From positions 2,455,342-2,519,341 of the forward strand of contig JAYKAV010002662.1 in assembly GCA_035582835.1 (NCBI GenBank): a stretch of DNA of 64,000 nucleotides. Direction: 5' to 3'. Of this stretch, positions 13,188-25,152 are shown piece by piece. Made by a program: the position numbers and the translations under genes. The notes below the pieces were generated by a model, which was given only the letters and a program-made list of their open reading frames with translations, ran no database searches and was not told the DNA's origin. The DNA comes from Phoebastria nigripes. Taxonomy: Eukaryota > Chordata > Aves > Procellariiformes > Diomedeidae. Position 1 is the stretch's first letter; every line of letters begins with the position of its first letter.

Positions 13188-13328
13188 AGTTTTCATGGGG
13201 TGCTTCCCATCTGAAAACCCCAAAGCACCTTACAGAAGGTCAGTAGCAGTACATCATTTTACCAAAAAGGGAAAATGCAGAACAGAGAAGGTGGATACCC
13301 CAGCCCACATCACCAGAGTCACAGCTAA
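13188..13328 (+). repeat. ancient MIR/L3-like element fragment
   Basis: Two family-like blocks occur in the expected order. 'cttcccatctgaaaaccccaa' followed by 'agcaccttacag' matches the 'cttccatctgaggatctcaaagcactttaca' block. Then 'cattttaccaaaaagggaaa', 'cagaacagagaaggtgg' and 'atcaccagagtcaca' follow the MIR-type core and 3' end. The order and spacing make this one of the better old-repeat calls. Assignment is by recall of the consensus. Confidence 0.6.
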
Positions 13329-14030
13329 ATGTAGGCACCTGTGGGCCATAATATTGCCTGTTGGTTTGAGCCACCCATAAGGTGACCGTATGTTCAAGGT
13401 TACCATAGGATGTCCCCATGCCCCAGAAGACATTTGCAGGATGTCTTAAATGTTCTCTGGGATATATAGGCACAGATTAGGGTTTTTTCTCTTTGTTCAG
13501 ATCCTATTGCTGCACCACACTGACTCCATGTGGTGCTGGCTGAAGGAAAACTATCCAGGAGAAGGGGGGATCGCTGTGATGGACAGTGTTCAGAGGGAAA
13601 AGATCAGTGAGCAGCGATGTTCACATCAGACTCATTTCTTTCACTCAGAGCACAGGTTCATGGCACTTACTGAGCATTTCCAACTACATGTATTCAGATA
13701 CTCAGTTAAATGGGGGGAAAAAATCACAATTTTGTAAAATGCACCCTAGCTCCTGTTGGGAGGTAAGCTGGGAGTTGTGAACTGAAAAGTGCTTTGAAAG
13801 GTTATTTCTAGCTTGTTTACGCAATCACAGCCTGTGTGTTTTCATCCCAAATAACTTTTGAACCCAATGGTCGCTTACCACCAAGTACAAAAGAGAGAAA
13901 GCGTTCCCAAAGCTAAGTAGTTCCTCCAAGTTTCATAAAAACATGCAGCCAGGTAGATGAGAGACAAGCCCAAGCAGAAGGAAGGGTGGACACCCCCCAG
14001 CCAGTATTAGACATGAGAGAAGCCAAATAG

Positions 14031-14058
14031 AGACACACACACATACAAACACATACAG
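14031..14058. repeat. imperfect CA microsatellite
   Basis: Alternating 'ac' units interrupted by 'at' and 'aa'. Short simple repeat. Confidence 0.75.
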
Positions 14059-15669
14059 CTTTCAGTGCCCCAGCTGATGGAAAATCCTGATTTTGTCCCC
14101 GTGCCAGAGAATCCAAACTGCAGACATGAACGTTGAAAATGAGGCTGCTTTGATCCTGCCGCAGGCTGAATGGCTTATCTCCTGTGGAATTTGCCCTCCT
14201 AAGGCTGGAACAAAGAAGTCAGATGAATGTGAGGAGGCAGGACAGCAGCAGCCACCTCCCGTCATTCTGTCCACGTCCTCCCTGCCCCTCTGCGGCTCAC
14301 TTTGTCATTTGCTTGCCATGTCCATACTGCAAACACTGCTTCACTTAACCCATAACTGTGCTGTGTGGACTAAAGCAGACAGCATGGTGGGAAGCCCTGA
14401 AAGGACTGAGCCTTCCTGCGGTGACACCTCCAGACAAGCTAACAGCATCCCTTGGAGATGCTAATGAAACATATCCTGCTAAGGGGGGTAATCCCAAGGG
14501 CTACAGAGTTGCTAGGGCCCAGAAGTCCATCGCTTGGTCCAAGGGGAAAACCAGCTTTTCTCCCAGAAGCTGAGGAGAAAGTGTGTTACACCAGCCAAGA
14601 GGAGTTCCTCATGGGTCTAAGCCCCCAGCATGAACCCCTGTGCTTGCCACTGACGCATCTTGTGCCCCAAAGCATCAGGAGGTGGACATGAGCCAGCATG
14701 GACTCACCAACAAAAACACTTCTAAACCTGCCACAAATTTACTTAGATGAGAGAGGGAGTGCTAAGAAAGCTTAAGCTCTCCTTTTCACCTTATTTGCAC
14801 CACTGCATGCTCCCATGGTGTGGCAACATTCCCATGGGCATGACCTGTCCCCATTTCACATTGGGGGTGCATCCATCCCCAGCCTGAGCTGCAGGACTGC
14901 AGGGGGGCCAAAGACCTGGGGTACTTTTCTGTAGCCCCTTCTGGCCTCTGACTGGGGAGCTCAAAATAGGGCCCATACTTCCTTTGTCTGTAAAACACCA
15001 GGAACTTGCAAAGCACTGAGCATACTAATTAATAGACCTGCTCTTAGCATGGTATTTTGTGACAGCCCTGAGAAGCCAACCAGGTACTGGCCCATTACGC
15101 TCGGTGCCGTGGAAAGCCACAGTCAGTGACAGCTTCTGCTTTGCAGTGGTGGTTTACACAACTCCATCCCCACCTCTCTGCAGGCCACCGTCTATCCAGC
15201 TGGTGGGAGCTGCTCCTCCCAAATTACAATTCTTAATTTAGAGAGTCTCTTCTGACATTTTGACTACTACGGCCTGATGCTTGCATGCTTATGGGAGCAA
15301 GCTGGGCTCTGAGAGGGTGAAATTCAGCTCCTTCAATCGCACCCAGTTTCTCTCTCACGCTTTCTTTTCTTCCCTTCCTGATTCATTTAAAATCAACTAT
15401 GAAAAATGTCACTGGTTTCCAGAAAAAGCATGGGTCTGACCAAGGCAAAAGTCAACCCTTTAATTTAAAACAGTTGAGGGGGAGACAATTCGGTGAAGCT
15501 GCACAGCTAATGCACAAACAGTTTGTAATTACAGGAGCAGGCTGGGAAAACAGGACCTACCTAGGGAATATTCTTATTAAATAAAGCAGAATTCTGTCAC
15601 CTTCTTAATCATGAAATATTGATGAAACTGTAAGCAGCCCCTCTGAGGTTTTAGCCTTTGCCCTCTCCT

Positions 15670-15684
15670 TGTGTGTGTGTGTGT
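15670..15684. repeat. GT microsatellite
   Basis: Seven GT units followed by a short CACAC, so a small local inverted match exists. Simple repeat. Confidence 0.8.
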
Positions 15685-17459
15685 CCACACAAAGACAAAG
15701 GGGGGAAAAAAACCCCTACCCATAGAGCTGCAGAATACTAACCACGCTGCTCTGTACCAGTGGATTTTTGCTGAGCTTGCACGGGCATATGGATTGGAGA
15801 AATAAAAATTCTTCACTCGGCACAACCAGAAACTTCTTTTAGACTGAATGGGTAATGAAGGGGTGATTAAATAGAGACAAGTAAGAAAGGACATGTTAAA
15901 GGGAGGACTGTCCCATGAATCAGCAGAGGAAGGGCTAGGTGTTGATATTCTTCCTTACCTCGAGCCACTCCACATGTTTTGGAGGCAGTAGAGGGATATT
16001 GAACTCCAGATATCCTGGAGTGTCAGATCTTCCCCTGGCCTCACAAAGCTGTGCTTGCAGCTCTGGTGCTTGTTCCTGGCTCAAAGAGCAACAGAAAAGC
16101 ACTGGGATGACCCATCTTCACAAGCCAAAGGCCAACCAGGGCAGCAGGAAGTTTGGGTTGCTGGAGCTCTGAGCATCTGCATTCTCCTTCTGGAAGTCTA
16201 GGAGTCCTAGAGAAAGCAGCGCCCAAGACATGGCAGCCTGTGAACTCAAGCTGGATTCACTCAATATTCATCAATACCCAGACCTGGGGACAGTCGGAGC
16301 TGGGACAAGACCCCCACAGGTCCTTGGTCTCAGATGGTACCTGAGATGCTACAGCATGAAGCTTCATACCATCTTTGAGGTGCCAAAAACATGCCAGCTG
16401 CTCAGCAGAGGAGGAGGTTAGCTTCAGGCAGCTGGCTGGCAGTGGGGCAGGCACTACATACCCCTTGCACCGTTTAGCTCATGTCTGGGCACTGCTGGCT
16501 TCAGTCATCAATTTTCTGAGGGGCCTCAGCAAAAGGAGCCCAGAAAAGCCTTGAGGCGGAAGAGCCAGGGACTATGAATAATGTGGGTGAAACCAAGAAG
16601 TTTAGGGAAGAAAAATCGCAGGCAAATTTTCATCCCTTCACACTTCTCTATGCAGTGGGAAGGGACAGAAACTCTCTTCAAACCAAAATAACCATGCTCC
16701 GTTCCACTTCTGTGACTCAGCTCCATGGTCCTACCCAAGACAAATAAATAAAGAAAAATGGAAGCTTCCCAGAAGGAGAGAGACATTGGGAACCACAAGC
16801 AAGAACTGGGAGACCAGTGCATCACCAATAACGAATCCCAAAAAGCAGACACTCGGCTGAGCCTGATTTTTTTATCCTTTCAGCAAGGGTAGATGAATGG
16901 GGCTGGAGAGAGAAAAATAGATGGGAAAGAAGAACTGACCACAAGGATTGGCCAGGAATAGTAGTCTCGACGTGAGGTTATCGGGACTTTCCTGACAAGA
17001 AAACATTGCAGTTGGGAGGAACTGGAAAGAGGGAGCAAGGCCCGGCTGGCTGGAAAGCAGAGGAAGGAAGGATCAAAGCACTAGAGGAGGAAGGAGGACA
17101 AAGACAGGGAGGCTGCAATAGCTTAGAGAGGGAGAGATGCATCAAGCAGCAGGGGAGCCTTCTCTCTGCCCACTGCGGTAATGGGGCCTTTGTTCTGCTC
17201 CTTTCATGTTCACGTACATCCCGGTCCATAAGGGCAGCTGACAGAAGCTGAATCAATCACTCGCTGGTCCCAGCGGAGGGCAGGGCATGATTGATTTGCT
17301 CTCCCTGATGGTTGGCTCTGAAAGGACACGCTCTCATTACCGTTAGTTTCTGGGTCCCGGTTCTTTACTCCAGGTCTAAATGCTGCAAACCCTCCTGCCT
17401 CCACCACNGGCTGATTCAGTACTGCGGCTTCATTTCAACTGTCTGTGAAAGCTGTGGGG

Positions 17460-17493
17460 AAAAAAAAAAATCCACATTTAAAAAAAAAAAAAA
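17460..17493 (+). repeat. paired poly-A runs
   Basis: An A11 run and an A14 run are separated by nine bases. No LINE or processed-gene sequence is recognisable upstream, so I do not call a retroposed copy. Confidence 0.6.
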
Positions 17494-18255
17494 TACGTAC
17501 CCCAACTTTAAAACTTGTTGCTGAAACATAAAGCCGAGGCCGTGGCCATGGATGATTTTAGTGCTCGTCTGCTCCAAATTCCAGTCATGCTTCTCACAGT
17601 CCCACAGCCTCTCTCTAATTGTCAGGCACAGCCCTTTGTGTTCCTAATCACCCCTGAAAAGNCCTCACTTCCCGTGATATGGTGGGCACCCTGGGGTGGT
17701 TGCATTTGGGGGCTGAGGGGTAAGGCAGCCCTGCCCCTACTCTTGCATGCTGCAGGCTGCCGGCTGCTCCAGGAGAGCCTGGAGGATGGGTGGAGAGGAC
17801 AGAGACGGGCTCTGGTCACCAGAGTGAGATGGAGATACTCTGCCCAAGGACGAAAGCTGGGAGATGGAGGCAGACGGCTCTTGGATGCACATTCAGAGCA
17901 GAGAGAGGACGGTGGCACCCAGCAGCAGCCTCGGTCTGCAGTTAGCTCAGGTCCACCAGTGGCACCAAGGGGTGAAGCCAGTCCTTCTGGTTGAGCTTAT
18001 ATTGTACTTTCTGCAATGGACAGTGCTGCAAGAGAAGTCAAGTATACATCTATGGTGAAGGACCAATTACTTCAAGAATTTTTTCTATGCTTCAGTGTAC
18101 ATTAAGCATCCCATCAATTCCAGCCATGGGTGGAAGCAGTACTATTAGCTACCAAGATCATTACAGAGATAAACAGACAGTTCATGTACCCTTCAGCCAC
18201 TCTTACTTTTAAGCAAATCATCCACAGCAATGCTATGTTCTCCTTTAAATATTGC

Positions 18256-18324
18256 TCATAGAATCACAGAATCATTTAGGTTGGAAAAGACCCTTAAGAT
18301 CATTGAGTAACGAATGACACTGCC
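18256..18324 (-). mobile_element. CR1 LINE 3'-end fragment
   Basis: Read on the minus strand this is the last ~70 bases of a CR1 element. On the plus strand it starts with two 'agaatca'-type tail octamers, followed by 'tttaggttggaaaagaccc', 'aagatcattgagt' and 'aatgacactgcc'. The same 3' end, in the opposite orientation, closes the large CR1 at 28,836. Similarity stops abruptly after 'actgcc', as expected for severe 5' truncation during target-primed reverse transcription. Confidence 0.85.
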
Positions 18325-19734
18325 CTCCAATCCATCGTCTTGCTCACTGAAACCCACCTGATGGGATGCAACTCAGCCACGTACAACAGACTGAACGCCG
18401 TGAAGAATGTGGCAATTCACAGACAAACAAACTTGCTTCAAAAAAAGTTATGCACGAACCCAAATCTTCTGCACAGTTTTGTTGGAGGAGAGAAAGAGTC
18501 TCAGAGAGAAGAGGCTTTCAGGATCAGCTAGTGTGAGAAGAGTGCATGGCCTGGAAAAAACAGAGTGCCTGTGTACATAGGAACAGCAAAATAAGGTAAT
18601 TGTAGTGAGTTTAAAGCATGTTAAAACCACCAGAAACTGCGACAACTTATTTAGACCCAGATTCTGCTAGTGATACCCTTCTGCTGAGCAGGTGCTGACA
18701 ACTATCCTGCTCCCTTTCTTGTCCGAGGAGTGGGTTTCATACCGGGTCTGTGCCAGTGCATTCTAGCTCTGGTGTCCAGGGCAAAGCACTCTCTGGTTTC
18801 AGTGCACGATGGGTTAGATAAGGGCTAGCACAGCCCAGGCTTCCACAGGCAGTTAGCAGCTTAGCTGCTAATTTGGGAATGTCTGAACTTCACCTCCAAG
18901 TTTTGNTATTTTGCTATGCCTTTTCATTAGCTGTATTTTCCTTCTGGAAACTACCGCATATCTGTATTACTACATCTTTACAAAAAAACCCAAAGGTTTT
19001 TATACTCTGCAGTGAGTGTTCCTAACTATTCCCAGCTCTCTCTACTAGGAATAGCTGCTTCTGCTGGCTGCATACGCTGCTCATGTAGGCAATACATTTT
19101 CCAGATTCTTTCCACCTTCCACTCCTTTTTACTAGAGATGTGCTCCAACATGAGAACAGATTAAGCTGAAGCAGAGGAAACATTGGAGCCAGGTTGGCTC
19201 AATAGTTTTGTAGCAGAAATTTCTTTCAAAATCAGCACAAAGCTCTGCACAGACAACAGTATATCTCTTCGGTTTGTGTAACTTCAGCCTTGCTTTTAAT
19301 AGCAGCATCCAGTAGATGCCATAATTCTCAAGAAGTAAAATTCCTACTTTCACCAAAAAAAGAAGATGATATAATAGTATAATACTAATCAGGATATGAT
19401 TCTGATTTCATCTTCTACTCTATGACAAGGTGCAGCAAGGGCCAGCTGCTCCCTGAGGGATGGGTATCCTTAAGACAAGGGTGACCTGGAGACACAGCAG
19501 GACACAAGCTACAACATACCTACGACACACCATCCTAAACACAACTCTGAAGTCACTGCTTCCAGATGTAGATTTTCAATTGCCATAAACAGGCCTTTCT
19601 GCCCTCTTTCTCTGNCTGCTTAGTCCTGGCTCCAGTAGAGCTCCCCAGGTGTGCACTGGTTCAGAATTGGGCTCTCCAAGCTCTGCTAGGATTTATGCTA
19701 GCCCAGTAACCAAAAATAACAGCAGGGAATAGGT

Positions 19735-19840
19735 CCTGTTGCACCAAGCTCTGCAGAAACATGAAACAAGAGACAATATCTGCCCGAAGGAGCTCACAGG
19801 CTCTGTAAATGAAACAGCGAATGACACAGCAGTGAAAGGA
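19735..19840 (+). repeat. ancient L3/MIR-like fragment
   Basis: The phrase 'agagacaatatctgcccgaa' followed by 'ggagctcacaggctctgtaa' matches the old amniote repeat block 'agacagtccctgccccgaagagctcacagtct'. It is diverged and without ends. Family naming is tentative. Confidence 0.45.
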
Positions 19841-20348
19841 AGATGTCTGATTAAACATGGCATAGTGTTGCAGGTTGGGTGTCTGAATGCCGCACACTGA
19901 TTATGCTGTTACAGCACTGCTTAGACTTGCATTTCCACCCTAATGTACTAAACCCTTCTGAGGTTAAGCTCGCCCAATTTAGGAATACAAATAACCTCAA
20001 AAAGCCCCATTTCAGAAGCCACCGTTCCTTGGGAAGCCAATGACAGCATGATGACGTTGCTCTAAATTCACCTCTGGGCAAACTAGGCTTAATCACCGCT
20101 GTGAAATTGTTGCCTTCTTTCCTGCCTCTCTCCTGCCTTTCCTGCCTGCTCCCCATTTGACACTTTTCACTGTGACAGTCATCAGCCTGTGTATAATATA
20201 ATCAAAAGGCTGCTTCTGGCTTCAAGCCGTTCCAGAAAGAAATTTTCACAGCACCCTACATTAAAATGCAACCCCTGTCCTGTACCTTCCCACTATGTAA
20301 CTTTCTGTTCCTTTCCTCCACTCCATGCTTTTGGGTTTAGGGGGTTTG

Positions 20349-20381
20349 GGTTTTTTTTTATTTTTTTTTTTTTTTTTTTTT
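20349..20381. repeat. T-rich homopolymer tract
   Basis: T9, one A, then about 21 T. A poly-A tail on the minus strand would look like this, but no retroposed body was recognised beside it. Length may be unreliable because homopolymers sequence poorly. Confidence 0.8.
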
Positions 20382-20608
20382 GTACTATCACATTATCCCA
20401 TGTTGCAATTGTAAAACCACATTATAAAAGCAGCCAATATTGAACTAATTTTATCACAGGGCTAGTAATAAAGTTTAACACCAACTATAATATTGTTGTA
20501 CACCACAAATATTGCAACAGAACAGTAATATCCTGTTAAATTAATTTTCCATCCAACACCACAAGATCTGTTGAAAGATGTTAAGGGTGAAGTGTTTGTA
20601 GGTTTTTA

Positions 20609-20627
20609 ATTTTTTTTTTTTTTTTTT
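20609..20627. repeat. poly-T tract
   Basis: An uninterrupted T-run of about 19 bases in AT-rich non-coding DNA. Confidence 0.75.
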
Positions 20628-20884
20628 GCTTTATTTTTGTGAAGCACCATAAATGTTTAAATTTCATAAAAAAATACATCACAAGTTTGGCAGTAATCGT
20701 TCTGGTGACACATCTAATGCCTTCATTGTCTGAAAAGTAATGGATGGCCGGTAGCTACCCTGCAAAGCAATATACATCATTAGAACCAGCTCATAGAAAG
20801 GAAGAGGTAGTTTTAACATGGCCTCCATTACTTGTCCCCTCATAATGCTTTATATATTTATTCTTAGGCACCCCAGGGAATTAG

Positions 20885-20998
20885 ATGCAATTATCCTTTT
20901 CTTCTTGGGCAGAGAAATGGGTAAAATGTTAAGCAGCTCGCCCCAGGTGACACAAAAAGTTTTATGATACTTCATGGATCTGAATCAGCATCCCTGGT
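20885..20998 (+). repeat. MIR/CORE-SINE-like element, 3' part
   Basis: The blocks follow the MIR order: 'gcaattatcc', 'gggcagagaaatgggtaaaa', 'gttaagcagctcgccccagg', 'tgacacaaaa', and finally 'gatctgaatcagcatccctgg', matching the 'gaggaaactgaggca... gttaagtgacttgcccaaggtcacac... ggattcgaacccagg' pattern. The consistent order over ~110 bases supports real homology despite heavy decay. Confidence 0.6.
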
Positions 20999-23900
20999 GC
21001 AGCAGCTGGGCTATCTGCTCCTCCCACGGGAGGAGAACATGGATGGCTAAATGCTTTTTCTTGCAATCATCCCTGTCTGAGAATGCTGGCCACTTTCTAC
21101 TGCCTCCGAGGAAGGTCTCATCCACCTATAGGAACACACAGGATTAATTAAAAGCATTCTTTTAAACCAATTAACTTAAACTGGTAGAAACCCTTGTGTA
21201 GATACTCTCAGTGGATTTAAACCTATTTTTTTAAATTCAGTCTAACTTGAGGCTCTGCATTTGCCAGCTGTGTCCCCAGCATCTTTCACATCTTTTCAAC
21301 TACTTCGGTTTTTAAGCTAATTTTAATTAAGCTCACGCACTCTGTGTGGTCAAATCCCAAAGGGTCTGCAGAAAGGCAGGCAGTGACACTAGGAAGAGGA
21401 GCACAAGTCAGTTCAAGGCACCACAGCACAGCTCTTGGCAGGTGCCAACTGTTTTAAGTTCAGTATATGTGGACACCAGCCCTGTCCTGATGAACTTATG
21501 GTCTCTATAGAAATAAGTCTAAACTTAATGACTGCATTCATCCATAGACAGAAAAAGCAAAACAGAAAATATGAGTGATGGTGAGCAGCTTGCTACAGAA
21601 AATCAACAACGAAGCAGGAGACCTGATGTCTCCCGACGGTCAGTGCTGCCGGCTCCCTGCCCTCTCCCAGAGCTGGGCTAAACATGACCTGGGGACAACA
21701 CTCAAGGCTGAGCTTTTCAAGGCGATACAGTATGGAAATCACAATATGTAAGTATTTCTGGCATGGAGTCAGCCCAAAAGGCACAGTATTCATGGGAACT
21801 GTCCACGCCTCTAAACAATCAAAAACTACTGGGAGATAGAAAACTGTAGATTTCATTGACCATTCTTTGATCTAACCACATAGGCTACACATTAAACAAG
21901 ACACTTCAGGAGATATTTTTAAACATGTTCTGACCTCATTAAGAACAAATAGGAGGATAAAATGCCATTTACCCATAAATCTTTCCTTTTTTAAAAGATC
22001 ATTCAGTGTTTTTTTAATTTGTTAATGCCTGTTCCAAGAAGATGGTAGACCGAAGTGCGGAAGACTCCGGTCCTTTCTGAGCTCTAACCCACTCTTTTCT
22101 ACCTCTCTGTAACTAGCTCAGGATGCTAATGCTCCCAGGGGTTTTCTTTTGTGGATTTTAAACCCCCTTCCCCACTCCTAGCTAAGCCTAGACTTTGATT
22201 TGTCAGTATTTTATAGACTCCAGAATTGAGATGATCATGCAATAGCAACTGACTGTCTCTTACTGTTGCAGATCATGTCTGTAACTAAGATCACATCCCT
22301 GAGGGTAGGAACCAAAGCCCATGGAAATCTGCTGGTCAGATACTCATTACAGCCATCCCTTCATATATGGCCATTCTTGTTAGTACAAGACAACCACTTC
22401 CAGGTAGGATCTTTCCTCAGTTACCAAGCATTGTCTTAAGACTGTATCCTCAAAATGTCTTTAAAAATCTATTCTCCTGCAATATTGGGCCATCTGCGCT
22501 GTGATTAGGATTAACTTGAGCTTTGGATGNGCACAAGGAATAGTCTCCAGGACAGCGTTGTGTGCATGTGTGTATAAACATTAAGCCACAATCAGTGGCC
22601 AATATGCCCTTTTGCTCAAAATAACTGCATTTCTAGCCNTTACAAGAGCTTCTTTTTAAGTCATAGATTGAGGCTGAAAGGGAAAAAAAAAAATCTCTTG
22701 ACATCCACTGTGAGAGGTTTTGCATTGTTAATTTATTCCCCCAGAAAATAGGAAACTTGTCATGGAGAGATATAAAAGGGGAAAGGAAAGGTCTTAAGGA
22801 CCTGTGAAAAGGTGGAAGAAAGAGGAGGATCAGAAAACAAAGTCACAGACACTACAAGAAAACCAGATATCAAGAACATTTTCAGAGACAAGATTTTCAG
22901 GTGGCAATATATTAGTGGAAGGATTTCTCATGGCTGTTCTCCAACAGCAGCTCAGGAATATGAGAGAGTCTGTGAGATGGGCAGGCAAATATGAGCAAAG
23001 CAGAAGCTTCATTGCAAGTGGAGAGCAGGAAGGCAGCAGGATAGCTGGGCTGGTGAAAGTTTGTAGGTGGCCTCTGGGAAGGAGGTGGAGGACTAGCTGC
23101 CTTCAACAAAATGTGACAAGAGTCAGGATGTAATGGAAAGACTTCCCAGTGGAGGTATTTCCTGCCATCTTGCATCTTAAAGCACTTTGTAATGCAGTGA
23201 GAATTGGACATGAAAGGGACCTTCCTGAACTGCTACAGGTTTATGTGCATTCTGCAAAGGTGGCAGTAACATCATAAAGGGGACAAGGTTGGAAATAAGT
23301 AAGTCCGCTTAAAGCATCGTCATACCATTGTCTACTGGTAATAAATAACATTCTTTTCTTTCCTCTTTCTCCATATTTACTTTTCTACCAGTATAATTCT
23401 TCACTTAACTTGTCTTAAACTACCCTTGATTTGCATCCATTTAAGGGAGTAAGACCTTTTACATTATTCCCTACAGTGGAGCAGTGGTGATTTACCCCTG
23501 CTGAGANTTTTGATCATATCCATAAAAGCAAAGTCAATCCAGCTTGAAGAATGGCTATGTGTTATCCTATAGTGCAGCCCAAGGGAGGTTTAAGAGAGGA
23601 ATGTGAGAGTGTGAAGCCAAGGCACAGATTTAAGGCCAGAAGAGATTGATAAAATCAGTTTGGTTGATCTACTAAATAGCATGGATTTCCAGAAATGCTC
23701 CAAAGTCAGTCTCTCAGGATTACAAAGGACACCTGTAGTGGAGCTAGAAAGTGAACCCAAACACACGTCCTACTGCAGCAGGTGACCTGCAAGGCCACAG
23801 ATCAATTCTCTTGGGTAGAAGCAAGCCAGGAATTTTCTTTATATCTCATTGAGGGACCATTTGNTTTTCCTATATCTCACATGACTGTGACCTGGGACCA

Positions 23901-25029
23901 TGCCCTCAAGCAGGCAGCAGAACAAATCACAGAGGGCAAATTGCTTGAAAAACTTGTGCAGGTGGATAATGAAAAATGCAGCTGAAACCAGTTCTTTGTG
24001 AGAAGATATTGAAAGCAACTTTTCTTGAAAACAGAATCATCACTTCTATTGGCATAGCCTATTTCTTCCTCTGTTTTTCCTGAACCCTAATATTCAATGC
24101 AAGAAAACTATGCAAAACCATTATCTGAATGGTTAAATTCATGTTATCCTCTTCTGAATGATTTATTTGTAAGGTTTCACACTGTCCTACCACCAGACAA
24201 GTAAATCCTTTTAAAAAAATATATTTACTTCTCTTTTCTTTAGTTACCAGAAGAAAGTTTCTAAGTTGTCTTGATAGTATGTCCTCTTCTTCCACCTCCA
24301 GCTGCAAATCCATGTGCTTCCCCTTCACTTCTTCCAAACCATCTTTTCCATTTGATGTCTTGCTTTCCTCTGANCATAACTTTGTGTGGATGGTGCCTTA
24401 ACCTGAGTGGCTCACCAGTTCTGTTTTAAATGGCTTAAGCGTCTTTTAAAAGTCAAAGCTACCTTGCCTTTGGCAGATCATGCACAGAAGCAGAAGAGCC
24501 TTAAAAAAAGGCAAAAGAGTGAACTGTTACAAATAAGACAGAAAACCCCTTATTCATTCTAAGGTCCTGCCATTCTCACTGGCTCCAGATACAACTGTGG
24601 AGCAGATGTACCTGGACCCCATACAGACTCTGTGCCAAGGTCCTGCTGGGAGAATCTAGAACTTAATGTATCGTGCATGTTTACCAAGCTGTCTTTGGAG
24701 ACATCCATAATGATTCTGTTTTTATCTGGCAACAAAAGAGGACAAAGGCTCAGCAATGTGAAGATACATTAGCTGTCAGAAGACAGGTAACACATCTTGC
24801 TAACATACTCCATTCCATTTTTCCCCCAATAGCTTGGAGCAGTGTTTTCCTTTTAAAAGTATCCTATCACCTCTGACAGATGGATTAAGGCTTAAAAGCA
24901 TCAGTACTTTGGGAAAGTGGTACCTGCTGGCAAGGTAGATATAGGTTTGTCATTCAAGAGGTTTTATATTTCCTATTAGGTCCTTTTCCTGGAAAGAGTA
25001 ACCATTTATTTTAAACTTTACCTACTGGT
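20999..25029. other. non-coding DNA
   Basis: No supported gene. A short old-repeat-like block is at 21479-21522 ('cctgtcctgatgaacttatg'), and another hint is near 23169-23200 ('gcatcttaaagcactttgta'). Single N bases at 22530, 22639, 23507, 23864 and 24374. Confidence 0.5.
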
Positions 25030-25061
25030 AGGGTTTGGGGGTTTGGGGGCGGGGGGGGGGG

Positions 25062-25095
<34 letters not shown>

Positions 25096-25152
25096 GGGGA
25101 ACTTTTGTGGGGGGGGGGGGGGGGGGGGGGTGGTATTTTTTTTTTTTTTTTT
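25030..25152. repeat. extreme G-run / T-run tract
   Basis: Within ~120 bases the plus strand is almost only G and T in long blocks: short G and T blocks, then G13, T31, G5, a few mixed bases, G21, a short gap, and T17. No other stretch of the window resembles it. It may be a real G/T tract able to form quadruplex structures, or a gap-filling or read-error artefact at a hard-to-sequence locus. I cannot decide from the sequence. Confidence 0.7.

Larger units (their letters stand above)
13329..18255. other. non-coding DNA
   Basis: No supported gene. It includes short CA (14031-14058) and GT (15670-15684) repeats and two A-runs (17460-17470 and 17480-17493). The 159-codon frame at 17515-17994 is the longest plus-strand frame here, but it shows no domain, contains an N, and overlaps a 98-codon frame on the other strand. 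I treat it as chance. Confidence 0.5.
18325..20884. other. non-coding DNA
   Basis: No supported gene. Contains an old repeat fragment at 19735-19840 and T-rich runs at 20349-20381 and 20609-20627. Nothing else recognised. Confidence 0.5.

Noticed and set aside
17460..17493. Poly-A runs as the tail of a processed pseudogene
   Set aside because: No upstream sequence resembling an mRNA, no polyadenylation signal in the right place and no target-site duplication seen.
17515..17994. 159-codon plus-strand open frame
   Set aside because: Contains an N, overlaps a long opposite-strand frame and shows no domain, signal or splice context. Chance frame.
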